Positions 48,140 to 57,182 are shown, numbered from the stretch's first letter. The stretch: DNA of 64,000 bases from Bog-473 sp963809825 (GCA_963809825.1 CAWELJ010000003.1:372001-436000), one strand, 5' to 3'. The notes: generated from the letters alone by a model not told the origin. Numbers and translations are program-made.

Positions 48140-49108
48140 TCAGGGCACGAGCAGCACGCGACCGAAAGCCTGCCTGCTCTCAATGTAGGCGTGCGCGCCG
48201 GCGGCGTCCGAGAGCGGGAAGGCGCGGTCGATGACCACCTGCAGCTCGCTCTTCGCGATGGCGTCGAGGTGTCCGGCGATCATTGCGTGCGCACGCGGGT
48301 ACAGGAGGAGCTCGGCGCCGAGGAAGTAGCCCGACAGCGTCTGGTTGTTGGGGCGCAGGCCCGAGATGTCCAGGTGCTCGGCCGCCGAGCGGCCTGCATC
48401 GCCGACGGTCACGCACCGGCCGCGGTAAGCCAGCACGTTGACGCTGCCCTGCAGGGTCGCGCCGCCCACCGAGTCCACGACCACGTCCACGCCGCGGCCG
48501 TCGGTCAGCCTCCGGGCCTCGGCCACGAAGTCCTGGGTGGCGTAGTTGATGCCCTCGTCGAGGCCCAGCGCACGCAGGCGCTCGAGGCGCTCGTCGCTCG
48601 ACGCAGTGGCGAAGACGCGGGCGCCGGCCCTTTTCGCCATCTGTATGGCCGCGATCCCCACCCCGCCCGCACCGGCGTGGATCAGCGCCGTCTCCCCCGC
48701 CTGCAGCCGGCCGAATTCGAAGAGGCAGTCGTCGGCCGTCCCGAAGGGCACGGGGACGCACGCCGCCTGGTCGGTGGACACGCCGTCGGGGATCTTCCAG
48801 GCGAAGCCTTCCGGCACGGCCCGGCGCTCGGCGTGCGAGCCGTCGAGGCCCACGGTGACGGCGCGGTCCCCCACCTTGAAGCCCCGGACGTCGGCACCCA
48901 CCTCCGCCACGGTGCCCGCGCACTGGTAGCCCACCACGTGCGGCACCCGGGCCAGGTCGCCGCCCAGCCGGTTGAGCGTGTCGCCCCCCTCGATGCTGAC
49001 CGCCTCGACGTCGACCAGGATGTCACCGGCCCCGGGCACGGGGTCCGGCACCTCCTCGTAGCGGAAGACGTCGGGATTCCCCGTCTCGTAGTACACGGCT
49101 GCCTTCAT
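48140..49108 (-). CDS. Zinc-type alcohol dehydrogenase-like / quinone oxidoreductase (MDR family)
   Basis: Encodes 322 residues. MDR features are VFRYEEVPDPVPGAGDILVDVEAVSIEGGDTLNRLGG, VVGYQCAGTVAEVGADVRGFKVGDRAV, NADPH motif LIHAGAGGVGIAAIQMAKRAGARVFATASS, and VDVVVDSVGGATLQGSV. The Cys zinc ligands of true alcohol dehydrogenases are missing, so it belongs to the zinc-free quinone oxidoreductase branch. Its ATG overlaps the BVMO stop in ATGA, so both are co-translated. Confidence 0.9.
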   Translation of the reverse strand: MKAAVYYETGNPDVFRYEEVPDPVPGAGDILVDVEAVSIEGGDTLNRLGGDLARVPHVVGYQCAGTVAEVGADVRGFKVGDRAVTVGLDGSHAERRAVPEGFAWKIPDGVSTDQAACVPVPFGTADDCLFEFGRLQAGETALIHAGAGGVGIAAIQMAKRAGARVFATASSDERLERLRALGLDEGINYATQDFVAEARRLTDGRGVDVVVDSVGGATLQGSVNVLAYRGRCVTVGDAGRSAAEHLDISGLRPNNQTLSGYFLGAELLLYPRAHAMIAGHLDAIAKSELQVVIDRAFPLSDAAGAHAYIESRQAFGRVLLVP

Positions 49109-50589
49109 GACCGGACATACTCCCGCATCCGGAAGCGTCGTGTCCTCTTGGCGTACCAGCGGGAGGTCTGGGGCAGCTGGGTGGCGATCTTGCCGTTCTC
49201 GTTCTTGAAGTAGCTCTGGCACCCGTCGCTCCAGATGGTGCCGGCCAGGGCCTCGCCCAGCTCCCGGTTGTAGTCCTCCATGACGTCGCGCCGGACGTCG
49301 ACCGCGCCCGCCCGGCGCCGGCGCATTGCCCGCAGCGCGCGCAGCACGTAATTCGCCTGCGCCTCCAGGATGACGATGATGGAGTTGCCGCCCTGGTTCG
49401 TGTTCGGGCCGTAGAGCATGAAGAAGTTGGGATACCCCGCCACCGTCAGGCCCATGTACGCGTGCGCCACATCGGACCAGTCGTCGTGCAGGCGCCGGCC
49501 CCCTACACCGACGACGTCCATTCCCTTGAGGTACTCCGTGGCCTTGAAGCCGGTGGCGAGGACGATCACATCGACGGGCCGCTCCTGCCCGTCGGTGGTG
49601 ACGATCGTGCCCGGGGTGATCCGTGCGATGGGCTCGGTGATCAGCTCGACGTTGTCGCGCACAAGGGCCTTGTAGAAGTCGCTGCACACGAGTGTGCGCT
49701 TGCACCCGAACGGGTAGTCGGGTGTGAGCTTGGCGCGCAGGTCGTCGTCCTCAATCCGGTAGTGGATGTGGCTCAGCGCGATCGCCTTGAGCTGCTCGGC
49801 CGTCTCGTCGCCCTGGCGGAAGGCGATCGTGTTCTCGAAGGCCCAGTAGATCTCGCGCCGGTGTCGTCGTATGGCGACGGGGTTGCGTGCGAAGCGGCGC
49901 TTCTCCTCCTCGGTGAAGGGCTTGTCGGAGCGGGGCAGGATCCACTGCGGCGTGCGCTGGAAGACGTCGACGGCGGCGGCGACCTTGGCCACCTCGGGCA
50001 CGATCTGTGCCGCGCTGGCGCCGGTCCCGATGACGGCGACCCGCTTGCCGGCCAGGTCGTGGTCGTGCTCCCAGCGGGCGGAGTGGAAGCAGGAGCCGGC
50101 AAAGGTCGCGAGGCCGTCGATGTCCGGGAACGAGGGGGTCGTGAAGGTCCCGATGGCACTGACCAGCACGTCGGCGTCGTAGGTGCCGCCGGCGGCGTCG
50201 GTGAGGTGCCAGCGCCGCGCCCCGTCGTCCCACCGGGCCGCCGTGATGCGGGTATGGGTTCGGAGATGGGGGCGGATGCCGAAGCGCTCGGCGCAGGCCT
50301 CGAAGTACTCGAGGATCTCGGGTTGCTGCGCGTAGGTCTTGGTCCAATCGGGCTTGAGGGCGAAGGAGTAGGAGTACAGGTGCGACGGGACGTCGCACGC
50401 CGCGCCGGGGTAGGTGTTGGCTCGCCACGTGCCCCCGACGCCGTCGGACGCCTCGAAGATGACGAAGTCGCGTTGGCGTGCCTTGGCCAGCCGGATGGCC
50501 AGACCGAGTCCGCCGGCGCCCGCCCCGATGATGGCGACCCGCCAGTGCGGGACCGTGGCACCCGCTTCCGCCTCGCCCCCCGGCGTCAC
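49105..50589 (-). CDS. Baeyer-Villiger-type flavin monooxygenase
   Basis: Encodes 494 residues. It has the FAD Rossmann motif VAIIGAGAGGLGLAIRLAKA, a fingerprint-like FAGSCFHSARWEHDHDL (FxGxxxHxxxW), the NADPH Rossmann motif VAVIGTGASAAQIVPEVAKV, and VDVIVLATGFKATEYL. The W-P/D step after the fingerprint Trp deviates (WEHD), as in many FMO-like BVMOs. It inserts oxygen next to a ketone or oxidises heteroatoms using NADPH. Co-translated quinone oxidoreductase and a neighbouring VOC and SDR suggest a ketone or terpenoid catabolic module. Confidence 0.88.
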   Translation of the reverse strand: MTPGGEAEAGATVPHWRVAIIGAGAGGLGLAIRLAKARQRDFVIFEASDGVGGTWRANTYPGAACDVPSHLYSYSFALKPDWTKTYAQQPEILEYFEACAERFGIRPHLRTHTRITAARWDDGARRWHLTDAAGGTYDADVLVSAIGTFTTPSFPDIDGLATFAGSCFHSARWEHDHDLAGKRVAVIGTGASAAQIVPEVAKVAAAVDVFQRTPQWILPRSDKPFTEEEKRRFARNPVAIRRHRREIYWAFENTIAFRQGDETAEQLKAIALSHIHYRIEDDDLRAKLTPDYPFGCKRTLVCSDFYKALVRDNVELITEPIARITPGTIVTTDGQERPVDVIVLATGFKATEYLKGMDVVGVGGRRLHDDWSDVAHAYMGLTVAGYPNFFMLYGPNTNQGGNSIIVILEAQANYVLRALRAMRRRRAGAVDVRRDVMEDYNRELGEALAGTIWSDGCQSYFKNENGKIATQLPQTSRWYAKRTRRFRMREYVRS

Positions 50590-50591
50590 CG

Positions 50592-51053
50592 TCAGCCGCC
50601 GCCCGCCGGCCGGGCGGCCAGGTTCCGTCGGGCCAGGTCGTCCATCAGCTCCACCGCGACGCCGTTGGGGTCGCGCACGACGGCCATGCGCACGGGACCG
50701 ACGGCCTCCACCGTCGGCTCCCCCCCGACACCGAGCGCGGCCAGGCGGGGCAGCACCGTGTCGAGGTCGGCGTAGAGCGACAGCAGGAAGAATCCCTCGG
50801 CGGGCCCCGGCGCGCCTGCGGCCGGCGGTGCGGTGCCGTCCATGGCGACCAGCTCGACGATCCCGTCCTCGGGCGCCGCCGGCTCTCCCAGGAACACCGA
50901 GCGCAGCGTCGAGGACGCGGCGCCGAAGAGCTCACGCCAGGGGCCCTCGAAGGTCTCGTCCATGATGATCTCGAGACCGAGGCCGTCACGCCAGAACACG
51001 AGGCTGGCCTCGACGTCACGCGTCGCGATCGCAGAATGGTGCACCTTGGCCAC
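50592..51053 (-). CDS. VOC family (glyoxalase/bleomycin-resistance-fold) protein
   Basis: Encodes 153 residues from a GTG at 51053. The sequence VAKVHHSAIATRDVEASLVFWRDGLGLEIIMDETFEGPW..FLLSLYADLDTVLPRLAALGVGGEPTVEAVGPVRMAVVRDPNGVAVELMDDL is typical of a two-module VOC protein; metal ligands would be His in HHSAIATRD and Glu in VAVELMD. It stops just before the BVMO start on the same strand, probably one operon. Divergent from an SDR gene. Confidence 0.85.
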   Translation of the reverse strand: MAKVHHSAIATRDVEASLVFWRDGLGLEIIMDETFEGPWRELFGAASSTLRSVFLGEPAAPEDGIVELVAMDGTAPPAAGAPGPAEGFFLLSLYADLDTVLPRLAALGVGGEPTVEAVGPVRMAVVRDPNGVAVELMDDLARRNLAARPAGGG

Positions 51054-51117
51054 GGGCCCAGAGTCTGTCACTGCCGGCCGGGTACGGTCTGCGCTGGGCG
51101 GGACCGAAGGGAGGCCG

Positions 51118-51876
51118 ATGAACGACGAGACGGAGCCGCTCACACTGGTGGTGGGCGGCGGGTCGGGCATCGGCGCCGCCCTGGCCGACCGGCTCCGGGC
51201 CCGGGGGGCGACGACGGTGACCTGGGACATCGCCGGGCCCCACGACATCACCTGCGACGTGACCGAGCCCGCTGCGATCGACGAGGCCGTCCGGCTGACC
51301 CGGGCAGGCTGGGGCGTCCCGGGCTGGGTCACGGTGACCGCCGGCGTCGGGCACGCCGGGCTCCTGGCCGACGCCTCCGTGGAGGACTTCGACCGGATCA
51401 TGCGCGTGAACGCGCGCGGTCCGTGGCTGTGCATGCGGGCCTGGGTCGGCCCCATGCGCGACGAGGGGGTGGCAGGGTCGTTCGTCGCGGTCTCCAGCGT
51501 CAGCGCGCGGCTGGTGGACCGCAGCATGGGCGTCTACTGCGCCTCCAAGGCGGCCCTGTCGATGCTCGTGAGGGTCGCCGCCGTCGAGTGGGGTCCCCTC
51601 GGTCTGCGTGTCAACGCGGTGGCACCGGGCGTGACGCGGACGCCCATGCTCGGCCGGGGGCCCTCCACGACCGTCGGGGGGTCGCCGTGGTTGGCCGGCG
51701 TGGCCGATCGCACCGCGCTGGGCCGGCTGGGTGAGGCCGACGACATCGCCCAGGCCATCGTCTCGTTGCACGCCATGAAGTGGGTCACCGGCCAGGTGGT
51801 CGAGGCCGACGGCGGGCTTTCGCTGCACAGCCCGATCGACGCCTTCGGGGGGATGCCGCGGCGCGACCGCGCCTGA
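51118..51876 (+). CDS. Short-chain dehydrogenase/reductase
   Basis: Encodes 252 residues from ATG at 51118 with GGGAGGCC ribosome site. Cofactor loop VVGGGSGIGAALADRL (VGGG instead of TGG), Ser-Tyr-Lys site in VAVSSVSARLVDRSMGVYCASKAALSMLVR, and a C-terminal GQVVEADGGLSLHSP typical of classical SDRs. The Asn of NNAG is replaced (VTAGVGHAGL), which makes activity slightly uncertain. Divergent from the VOC-BVMO operon across 64 bases. Confidence 0.86.
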   Translation: MNDETEPLTLVVGGGSGIGAALADRLRARGATTVTWDIAGPHDITCDVTEPAAIDEAVRLTRAGWGVPGWVTVTAGVGHAGLLADASVEDFDRIMRVNARGPWLCMRAWVGPMRDEGVAGSFVAVSSVSARLVDRSMGVYCASKAALSMLVRVAAVEWGPLGLRVNAVAPGVTRTPMLGRGPSTTVGGSPWLAGVADRTALGRLGEADDIAQAIVSLHAMKWVTGQVVEADGGLSLHSPIDAFGGMPRRDRA

Positions 51877-51894
51877 GCGGGCGGGGCGCTCCGT

Positions 51895-52512
51895 TCAGGC
51901 CGTGCCCTGCGGCCGGAGCCCGTCGCAGACGATGGCCAGCATGTCGCCGGCCGGCGCCCCGACGGCGTGCGCACCGGCCTGACAGGTGGCACCGACGAGC
52001 GCGACGACCATCGCCGCCGTCACGTCGGGCCGCACGGCGCCGACGGCCTGTGCCCGTTGCAGGAGCACGCCGACGGCCTCGCGGAGCTCGTCCTTCACCC
52101 CGGCCGCCGCCATGTCGAAGGCCAGTCCCGCCCCCATGACCGCGACCAGGAGGTCCCGCTTCACCGCGCCCTGCTCGACGATGTGGCCGAGGAAACCGAA
52201 GAACGCCGCGGCGGGGTCGGCCGCATCGGCCTGTGCCCGCGCGTCGACGGTGAGGGCGGAGAGCCGCTCCAACAGGATCGCCTCGCACAGCTTCTCCTTG
52301 GTCGGGAAATGCCGGTAGAGGGTCCCGACCCCGACCCCGGCCTTCTCGGCGATGGTGTCGACCGGGACCTCGATCCCCTCGGACGCGAACACCACCTCGG
52401 CCGCCTCGAGGATGCGGGCGCGGTTGCGTTGGGCGTCCGCCCGCTGTGGGCGCGCCACAGCGTCACTGCTCGGCTCGTCACACCCGCCCGGTAGCTTCGA
52501 CTTCGGGCCCAC
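51895..52512 (-). CDS. TetR-family repressor
   Basis: Encodes 205 residues. The GTG at 52512 (MGPKSKLPGGCDEPSSD) has a GGGAGGGAGAG ribosome site; an open frame continues upstream through the divergent promoter and is excluded. The HTH reads ADAQRNRARILEAAEVVFASEGIEVPVDTIAEKAGVGVGTLYRHFPTKEKLCEAIL; the remainder is a helical ligand-binding domain. It is divergent from an MFS drug-efflux gene and very likely represses it through the inverted repeat at 52548-52575. Confidence 0.92.
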   Translation of the reverse strand: MGPKSKLPGGCDEPSSDAVARPQRADAQRNRARILEAAEVVFASEGIEVPVDTIAEKAGVGVGTLYRHFPTKEKLCEAILLERLSALTVDARAQADAADPAAAFFGFLGHIVEQGAVKRDLLVAVMGAGLAFDMAAAGVKDELREAVGVLLQRAQAVGAVRPDVTAAMVVALVGATCQAGAHAVGAPAGDMLAIVCDGLRPQGTA

Positions 52513-52531
52513 GGAAATCTCTCCCTCCCCG

Positions 52532-52575
52532 TTGACAAACGGAGTCTTGGTTCCGTATAGTCTAACTGGAACCAA
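52532..52575 (+). promoter_or_regulatory. MFS promoter with overlapping TetR operator
   Basis: TTGACA (52532-52537), an 18-base spacer and TATAGT (52556-52561) form a strong sigma-70 promoter for the MFS gene. TTGGTTCC (52548-52555) and GGAACCAA (52568-52575), a perfect 8-bp inverted repeat with 12 bases between, straddles the -10. This is the expected position of a TetR operator, and the repressor gene is divergent. Confidence 0.7.
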
Positions 52576-52576
52576 T

Positions 52577-52597
52577 ATTCCGATTCCGATTCCGATT
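52577..52597 (+). repeat. Short tandem repeat (ATTCCG x 3.5)
   Basis: Three and a half copies of ATTCCG follow directly after the operator in the 5' untranslated region of the MFS gene. A hexamer tract can change copy number by slippage, and its location between the promoter and the ribosome site makes a phase-varying effect on the leader conceivable but unproven. Confidence 0.6.
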
Positions 52598-52700
52598 GTA
52601 GGCCATCCGAGCCCCGGGGACCAGACCCTTTCCCAGGTGAGGACGTCGGCGGCAACGCCGGGCCCGACCGGAGTCGGTCCTTCCAGGAGACGGAGACGCC

Positions 52701-54212
52701 ATGACAACGACACTCGAGCGCCCGGACCAGGCGAACGGTCCCGGGCCGGACCTCGACCCCAAGCGCTTCCGGGCGCTGGCCATCATCGCCGTGGCCCAGC
52801 TCATGGTGGTGCTCGACGCCTCCGTGGTGATCATCGCCCTGCCCTCGGCCCAGCGGGCCCTGCACATCTCGTCGGCCAACCGCCAGTGGATGCTGACCGC
52901 CTACACCCTCTCGTTCGCCGGCCTCCTCCTCCTGGGCGGCCGCATCGCCGACTACTTCGGGCGCAAGCGGATGTTCGTGGTCAGCCTCATCGGCTTCGCC
53001 GGCGCCTCCGCCCTCGGTGGCCTGGCCCAGAACTCGGCCATGCTCTTCAGCGCCCGCGCCCTCCAGGGTGCCTTCGCCGCCGTCATGGCGCCCGCCGCCC
53101 TCTCGCTGCTCACGGTCGCCTTCACCGAGCCCAAGGAGCGGGCCCGGGCCTTCGCCGTCTACGGCGGGATCGCCGGCGCCGGCGCCGCCATCGGCCTCAT
53201 CCTGGGCGGCGTGCTGACCGAGTTCGCCTCCTGGCGCTGGACGCTCCTCATCAACGTGCCCATCGCCGTCGCCGCGGCCGTGGCCGCCTTCCGCTACGTC
53301 TCGGAGAGCCGGGCCTCGGCCAACCACGGCTACGACCTGCCGGGGGCCGCGACGGTCACCGGCGGGCTGCTGGCGCTCGTCTACGGGTTCACCAAGGCGG
53401 GCACCGACGGCTGGAGCTCATCGGTCACGCTCACCCTCTTCGGCATCGCCGCCGTGCTCCTCGTTTCCTTCGTGGTCATCGAGCAGCGCGCCGCCCACCC
53501 GCTCCTCCCGCTGCGCATCGTGCTCGACCGCAACCGGGGCGGGTCGTTCCTGGCCTCGCTGCTGGTCGGGACGGCCATCCTCGGCACCTTCCTATCGCTC
53601 ACCTACTACTTCCAGGGCGTGCTGCACTACTCGGCCCTCAAGTCCGGTTTCGCCTTCGTGCCGTTCTCCCTGGGCATCATCACCGGCGCCACCGCGGCCA
53701 GCCGCCTGCTGCCTCGCTTCGGGCCGCGGGCGCTGCTGACCGGCGGGCTCCTGATGGCCGTGAGTGGCCTGGCCCTCTTCAGCACCCTCGACGTGCACTC
53801 CACCTACGTGAGCGTCGTGCTCCCGGCCGAAGTGATCGTGAGCCTCGGCATGGGCCTGTCGTTCGTGGCCATGAGCAGCACAGCCCTCATCGGGGTGAGC
53901 GAGCAGGACGCCGGCGTCGCCAGCGCCCTGGTCAACGCCACGCAGCAGACCGGGGGCACCATGGGCGCCGCCCTCATCAACACCATCGCCACCAGCGCGA
54001 CCGTGTCCTACGTCGCCGTCCACGGCACCTCGCCGGAGGCGCTGACGGCCGGGGCCATCCACGGCTACACGACGGCCTTCACCTTCAGCGCCATCGTGCT
54101 GGCCTTGGCGGCCACCGCGGCCTTCACACTCATTCGGCGGCGCGCCCGCACGGCCGAGGCGATGGCCGGGGTCGAGGGTGGGAGCGAGACCCTGGCGCTG
54201 GCCGGGGCCTGA
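52701..54212 (+). CDS. MFS drug transporter, DHA2 (EmrB/QacA, 14-helix) family
   Basis: Encodes 503 residues with about 14 membrane helices. Motifs are QLMVVLDASVVIIALPSAQRALH in helix 1, the loop 2-3 motif GGRIADYFGRKRMFVVSL, and motif C-like APAALSLLTVAFTEPKERARAFAVYGGIAGAGAAIGLILGGVL. Such proteins export drugs or metabolites by proton antiport. Control is by the divergent TetR gene. Substrate not predictable. Its long leader (about 130 bases) holds the ATTCCG repeats. Confidence 0.92.
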   Translation: MTTTLERPDQANGPGPDLDPKRFRALAIIAVAQLMVVLDASVVIIALPSAQRALHISSANRQWMLTAYTLSFAGLLLLGGRIADYFGRKRMFVVSLIGFAGASALGGLAQNSAMLFSARALQGAFAAVMAPAALSLLTVAFTEPKERARAFAVYGGIAGAGAAIGLILGGVLTEFASWRWTLLINVPIAVAAAVAAFRYVSESRASANHGYDLPGAATVTGGLLALVYGFTKAGTDGWSSSVTLTLFGIAAVLLVSFVVIEQRAAHPLLPLRIVLDRNRGGSFLASLLVGTAILGTFLSLTYYFQGVLHYSALKSGFAFVPFSLGIITGATAASRLLPRFGPRALLTGGLLMAVSGLALFSTLDVHSTYVSVVLPAEVIVSLGMGLSFVAMSSTALIGVSEQDAGVASALVNATQQTGGTMGAALINTIATSATVSYVAVHGTSPEALTAGAIHGYTTAFTFSAIVLALAATAAFTLIRRRARTAEAMAGVEGGSETLALAGA

Positions 54213-54236
54213 GGCGCCGGCCGCCGCCGCGGGCGG

Positions 54237-54431
54237 CTATTCGCTGATGATCTCGATGGCGTACTCGGGGCAGTTGGCCACGGCCAGCCGTGCCTTCTCC
54301 TCGAGCTCGGGCGGCACGACGTCGACGATGACCGAGGCCTGCCCGTAGTCGTCGACGTCGAAGATCTCGGGCGCCAGGCCGTAGCAGCGGGCGTGGCCCT
54401 GGCACTTGTCGGGGTCGACCCGCAGCTTCAT
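54237..54431 (-). CDS. 3Fe-4S ferredoxin, P450 partner
   Basis: Encodes 64 residues, MKLRVDPDKCQGHARCYGLA and onward, with Cys residues in CQGHARCYGLAPEIF and ANCPEYAI: the C-x5-C...C-P pattern with His in place of the fourth Cys, typical of the [3Fe-4S] ferredoxins that feed actinobacterial P450s. Its ATG overlaps the P450 stop (TGATG), so it should be the electron donor for that enzyme. Confidence 0.92.
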   Translation of the reverse strand: MKLRVDPDKCQGHARCYGLAPEIFDVDDYGQASVIVDVVPPELEEKARLAVANCPEYAIEIISE

Positions 54432-55645
54432 CAGAAGACCACCGGGCAGATGCGGGGGCCGCGGACCTGGCCGCCGGCCCAGGTGACCTCGGCGCCGTCG
54501 GCGAGCGAGAAGTCGGGGATGCGGGCGAGCCACTCCTCGAGCGCCACCTGCAGCTCCATGCGGGCCAGATTCGACCCGGCGCAGCGGTGGATCCCCGAGC
54601 CGAAGGCCACGTGCCGGTTGTGGGCCCGGTCCAGCTGGACCTCGTCGGGGTGGTCGAACACCTCGGGGTCGCGGTTGGCGGCGGGGAAGTTCATCAGCAC
54701 CTTGTCCCCCGCCTTCATGGGGCAGCCGCCGTACTCGATGTCCGCGGTGACCTCGCGGGCCATGGTCACCGGCGAGTAGGCCCGCAGCAGCTCCTCGACC
54801 GCGGTCGGCATCAGCTCGGGTTCGGCGACCAGCCGCTTGCGGTCGTCGGGGTGCACGGCCAGGTGCCACAGCGACGAGCCGATGGCGCTCCAGGTCGTGT
54901 CGACGCCGGCGATCAGGGCGAGCGCCGCCATGCCGAGCACGATGCCGTCGTCGACGGGCTCGCCCTCCACCTTGGTGGTGAGGAGCTCGCTGAGCAGGTC
55001 GTCACCCGGGTTCTGGCGCCGCTCCTCGAGCTGCCCGAGGAAGTAATTGAGCAGGCCCTCGGCACCGCGCTGGCGGCGCTCGGCGTCGTCGGCGAACTCG
55101 AGCACGTCACGCACCCAGCCGGTGAAGGTGTCGGACAGGTCGGGCGACACGCCCAGGATGTGGGCGATGACCCGGACCGGGATCTGCTGGGCGTAGTCGG
55201 CCGCCGCGTCGGCACGTCCCGACTCGGCGAACCCGTCGAGCAGGCGGCGGCACAGGTCGCGGGTCAGCGGCACGTACCCGTCGACCCGCCGGTGCGAGAA
55301 CCAGGGCAGCAGGAGCCGGCGCGTCCAGGTGTGCAGCGGCGGGTCCGACGAGATCGGCGGCAGCCCGTACTCGAGGTTGGGACCGTCGAAGTTCTCGTTG
55401 GGGTCCTCGTCCTCGTCGCCGGGGATGACCGCCACCTTGAGCGAGCTGAAGTGCTCGATGTCGTGCGCGATCGCGGTCACGTCCTCGTAGCGGGTCGGCA
55501 ACCAGCTGCTCTTGCGCCTGTCGGTGTGCGCGATGGGGCACGTCTGGCGCAGGTCGTCCCAGATGCTGAACGGATCGGTCACATAGCGCGGGTCCAGGAC
55601 GTCGAAGTCCGTGGCCCAGTCCTCGACGGGCGCGATATGTGTCAT
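54431..55645 (-). CDS. Cytochrome P450
   Basis: Encodes 404 residues. I-helix oxygen-binding ALIAGVDTTWSAIG, ExxR in AVEELLRAYSPV, and heme-binding VAFGSGIHRCAGSNLARMELQ with the Cys ligand. It is a soluble class I bacterial P450 of normal length. With its ferredoxin it hydroxylates an unknown hydrophobic substrate; the actinobacterial CYP type is not assigned. The 3' end is coupled to the ferredoxin gene. Confidence 0.95.
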   Translation of the reverse strand: MTHIAPVEDWATDFDVLDPRYVTDPFSIWDDLRQTCPIAHTDRRKSSWLPTRYEDVTAIAHDIEHFSSLKVAVIPGDEDEDPNENFDGPNLEYGLPPISSDPPLHTWTRRLLLPWFSHRRVDGYVPLTRDLCRRLLDGFAESGRADAAADYAQQIPVRVIAHILGVSPDLSDTFTGWVRDVLEFADDAERRQRGAEGLLNYFLGQLEERRQNPGDDLLSELLTTKVEGEPVDDGIVLGMAALALIAGVDTTWSAIGSSLWHLAVHPDDRKRLVAEPELMPTAVEELLRAYSPVTMAREVTADIEYGGCPMKAGDKVLMNFPAANRDPEVFDHPDEVQLDRAHNRHVAFGSGIHRCAGSNLARMELQVALEEWLARIPDFSLADGAEVTWAGGQVRGPRICPVVF

Positions 55646-55821
55646 GGGGAACCCCCTTGGTCTCTACGGCCCACCATAGTGCCGCCCTGTCTGGGCCCCC
55701 GGTCGACGCCGCGAAGTTGTGACCGAGGTCCCAGGGGCCGCGCAGCGGGGTCACACGCCGCCGGCGCAGGGTGCCGGCACGGCAACTCGCCGGGACCCAC
55801 AGAGCGCAGGAGCACGACGAC

Positions 55822-56358
55822 ATGAAGAGCACTCGACGGCACGAACCGCTTCCCACCGCCGGTGGCGAGCCCCCACAGCCGCGGCGCGGCGCCCGCTGGC
55901 GCTGGTCGGGACCGGGCACGACGCTCGTCGCCGGTGGGGCACTGGCCGCCGTGCTGGGCCTGGGCGCCGGCACCGTCAGCGCCGGCGCCGCGACGGCGGG
56001 CTCGAGCAGCCCGGCCGGACCGCGCGGCCAACCCCCCGCGGGCCCACGACCGGCGGTCATGGGCAAGGTCACGGCGCGCAGCGGCGACGACATCACGGTG
56101 CAGGCCCGGGGCAAGACCACGACGGTCGTCTACTCCTCGGCGACGACCTTCGAGACGGTGTCCGCTCCGGGCGGCGCGCCGGCGGGGTCGAGCGCGTCGG
56201 CGCTCGAGGTCGGCCGCTTCGTCGTGGTGCAGGGCGCCCGGCACCGCGACGGCAGCGTCAGCGCGTCGAGCATCGTGATCGGCACCGGCCCCCCACCGGC
56301 AGGCACGGGCGCGCCGCCCAGGCGGGGCGCGCCGCCCGTCGGTGCGCCTAGCGCGTGA
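55822..56358 (+). CDS. Exported DUF5666-like protein
   Basis: Encodes 178 residues from ATG at 55822 (GCAGGAGC upstream). A signal-anchor region (TTLVAGGALAAVLGLGAGTVSAGAATA) near residues 33-60 is followed by a Pro-rich stretch and a small beta domain AVMGKVTARSGDDITVQARGKTTTVVYSSATTFE..ALEVGRFVVVQGARHRDGSVSASSIVIG typical of DUF5666 OB-like repeats, with a Pro/Gly tail. Function unknown. Its end overlaps by 11 bases the end of the convergent PhyH gene. Confidence 0.72.
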   Translation: MKSTRRHEPLPTAGGEPPQPRRGARWRWSGPGTTLVAGGALAAVLGLGAGTVSAGAATAGSSSPAGPRGQPPAGPRPAVMGKVTARSGDDITVQARGKTTTVVYSSATTFETVSAPGGAPAGSSASALEVGRFVVVQGARHRDGSVSASSIVIGTGPPPAGTGAPPRRGAPPVGAPSA

Positions 56359-57182
56359 CCCGCTCCCCGTGGCGCAGCACCTCGTACTGGCGGCCCTCGT
56401 CGTCGGCGGTGATCCGGGTCACCGCCCCACCCGGCTCGGTCCGGATCACCGCCGCGCCGGTCGGCGCGAATTGCACGATGTAGGCCTTGCGCACCGTGTC
56501 GGTGCGGTTGGGGCCCGTCGAGTGCGGCGTCAGCGACGAGAACACGACGATGCTGCCGGCCGGCGCCGGCGCCGGGACGGCGTCGGCCGGGTCGCGCAGG
56601 CAGACGAAGCCGATGTCGGAGTACTCGTGGGCGAGCGTGCCCCGCCGGTGCAGGCCCGGCACGACCCACGGGCACCCGTTGTCCTCGGTGGCATCGGTCA
56701 GCGCCACCCAGCAGGTCAGGTACTGCTGCGGCTCGACGAAGGCGTACCCGTTGTCCTGGTGCCACGGGAACGGCGTCTCGGTGCCGCGGCTTCTTGTATA
56801 CCGCCTGGTCCCAGTACAGCCGGACGTCGGGACCGATGAGGTCGGCGCACACGTCGGCGAACAACGCCGAGGACGTGAAGCGGCGCAACAGCTCGGAGCG
56901 CAGGACGAGGTGGGTCGTGAAGGTGATCTCGTCGGCGCGGGCGATGAAGAACCGTCCGCCCTCCATCGTCCGCAGCGCCTCCTCCTGGAGCGCCTCGAAG
57001 GGGTCGATCTCCCGCAGGAGGCCCGCCACCTCGTCGGCCCCCAGCGCGTCCTCGAGCACGAAGTAGCCCCGCTCGTCGTACTGGCGCGCCTGCTCGGGGG
57101 TCACGGCCCGGAACGGGCCGGCGTGGTCCGCCCAGCCGAAGCCGGCGTTCAGGTCATGGACCGCGGGCCCGGCGCTGCTCAC
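56348..57182 (-). pseudogene. PhyH-type Fe(II)/2-oxoglutarate dioxygenase, apparent frameshift
   Basis: The GTG at 57182 overlaps the crotonase stop (GTGA) and opens MSSAGPAVHDLNAGFGWADH, continuing through RAVTPEQARQYDERGYFVLEDALGADEV and LYWDQAVYKKP. After that the family sequence resumes in another frame as GTETPFPWHQDNGYAFVEPQQ with the HxD iron motif, then CPWVVPGLHRRGTLAHEY and TPHSTGPNRTDTVRKAY with the distal His and 2OG-binding Arg. An extra base at about 56786 (CCGCGGCACC) accounts for the break. With it removed the protein is full length (about 277 residues). Either a true pseudogene or a sequence error. Confidence 0.78.

Noticed and set aside
52577..52597. The ATTCCG tract as the start of a CRISPR-like or REP repeat family
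   Set aside because: Only 3.5 perfect contiguous copies of a 6-mer are present and none elsewhere nearby; a simple microsatellite explains it.
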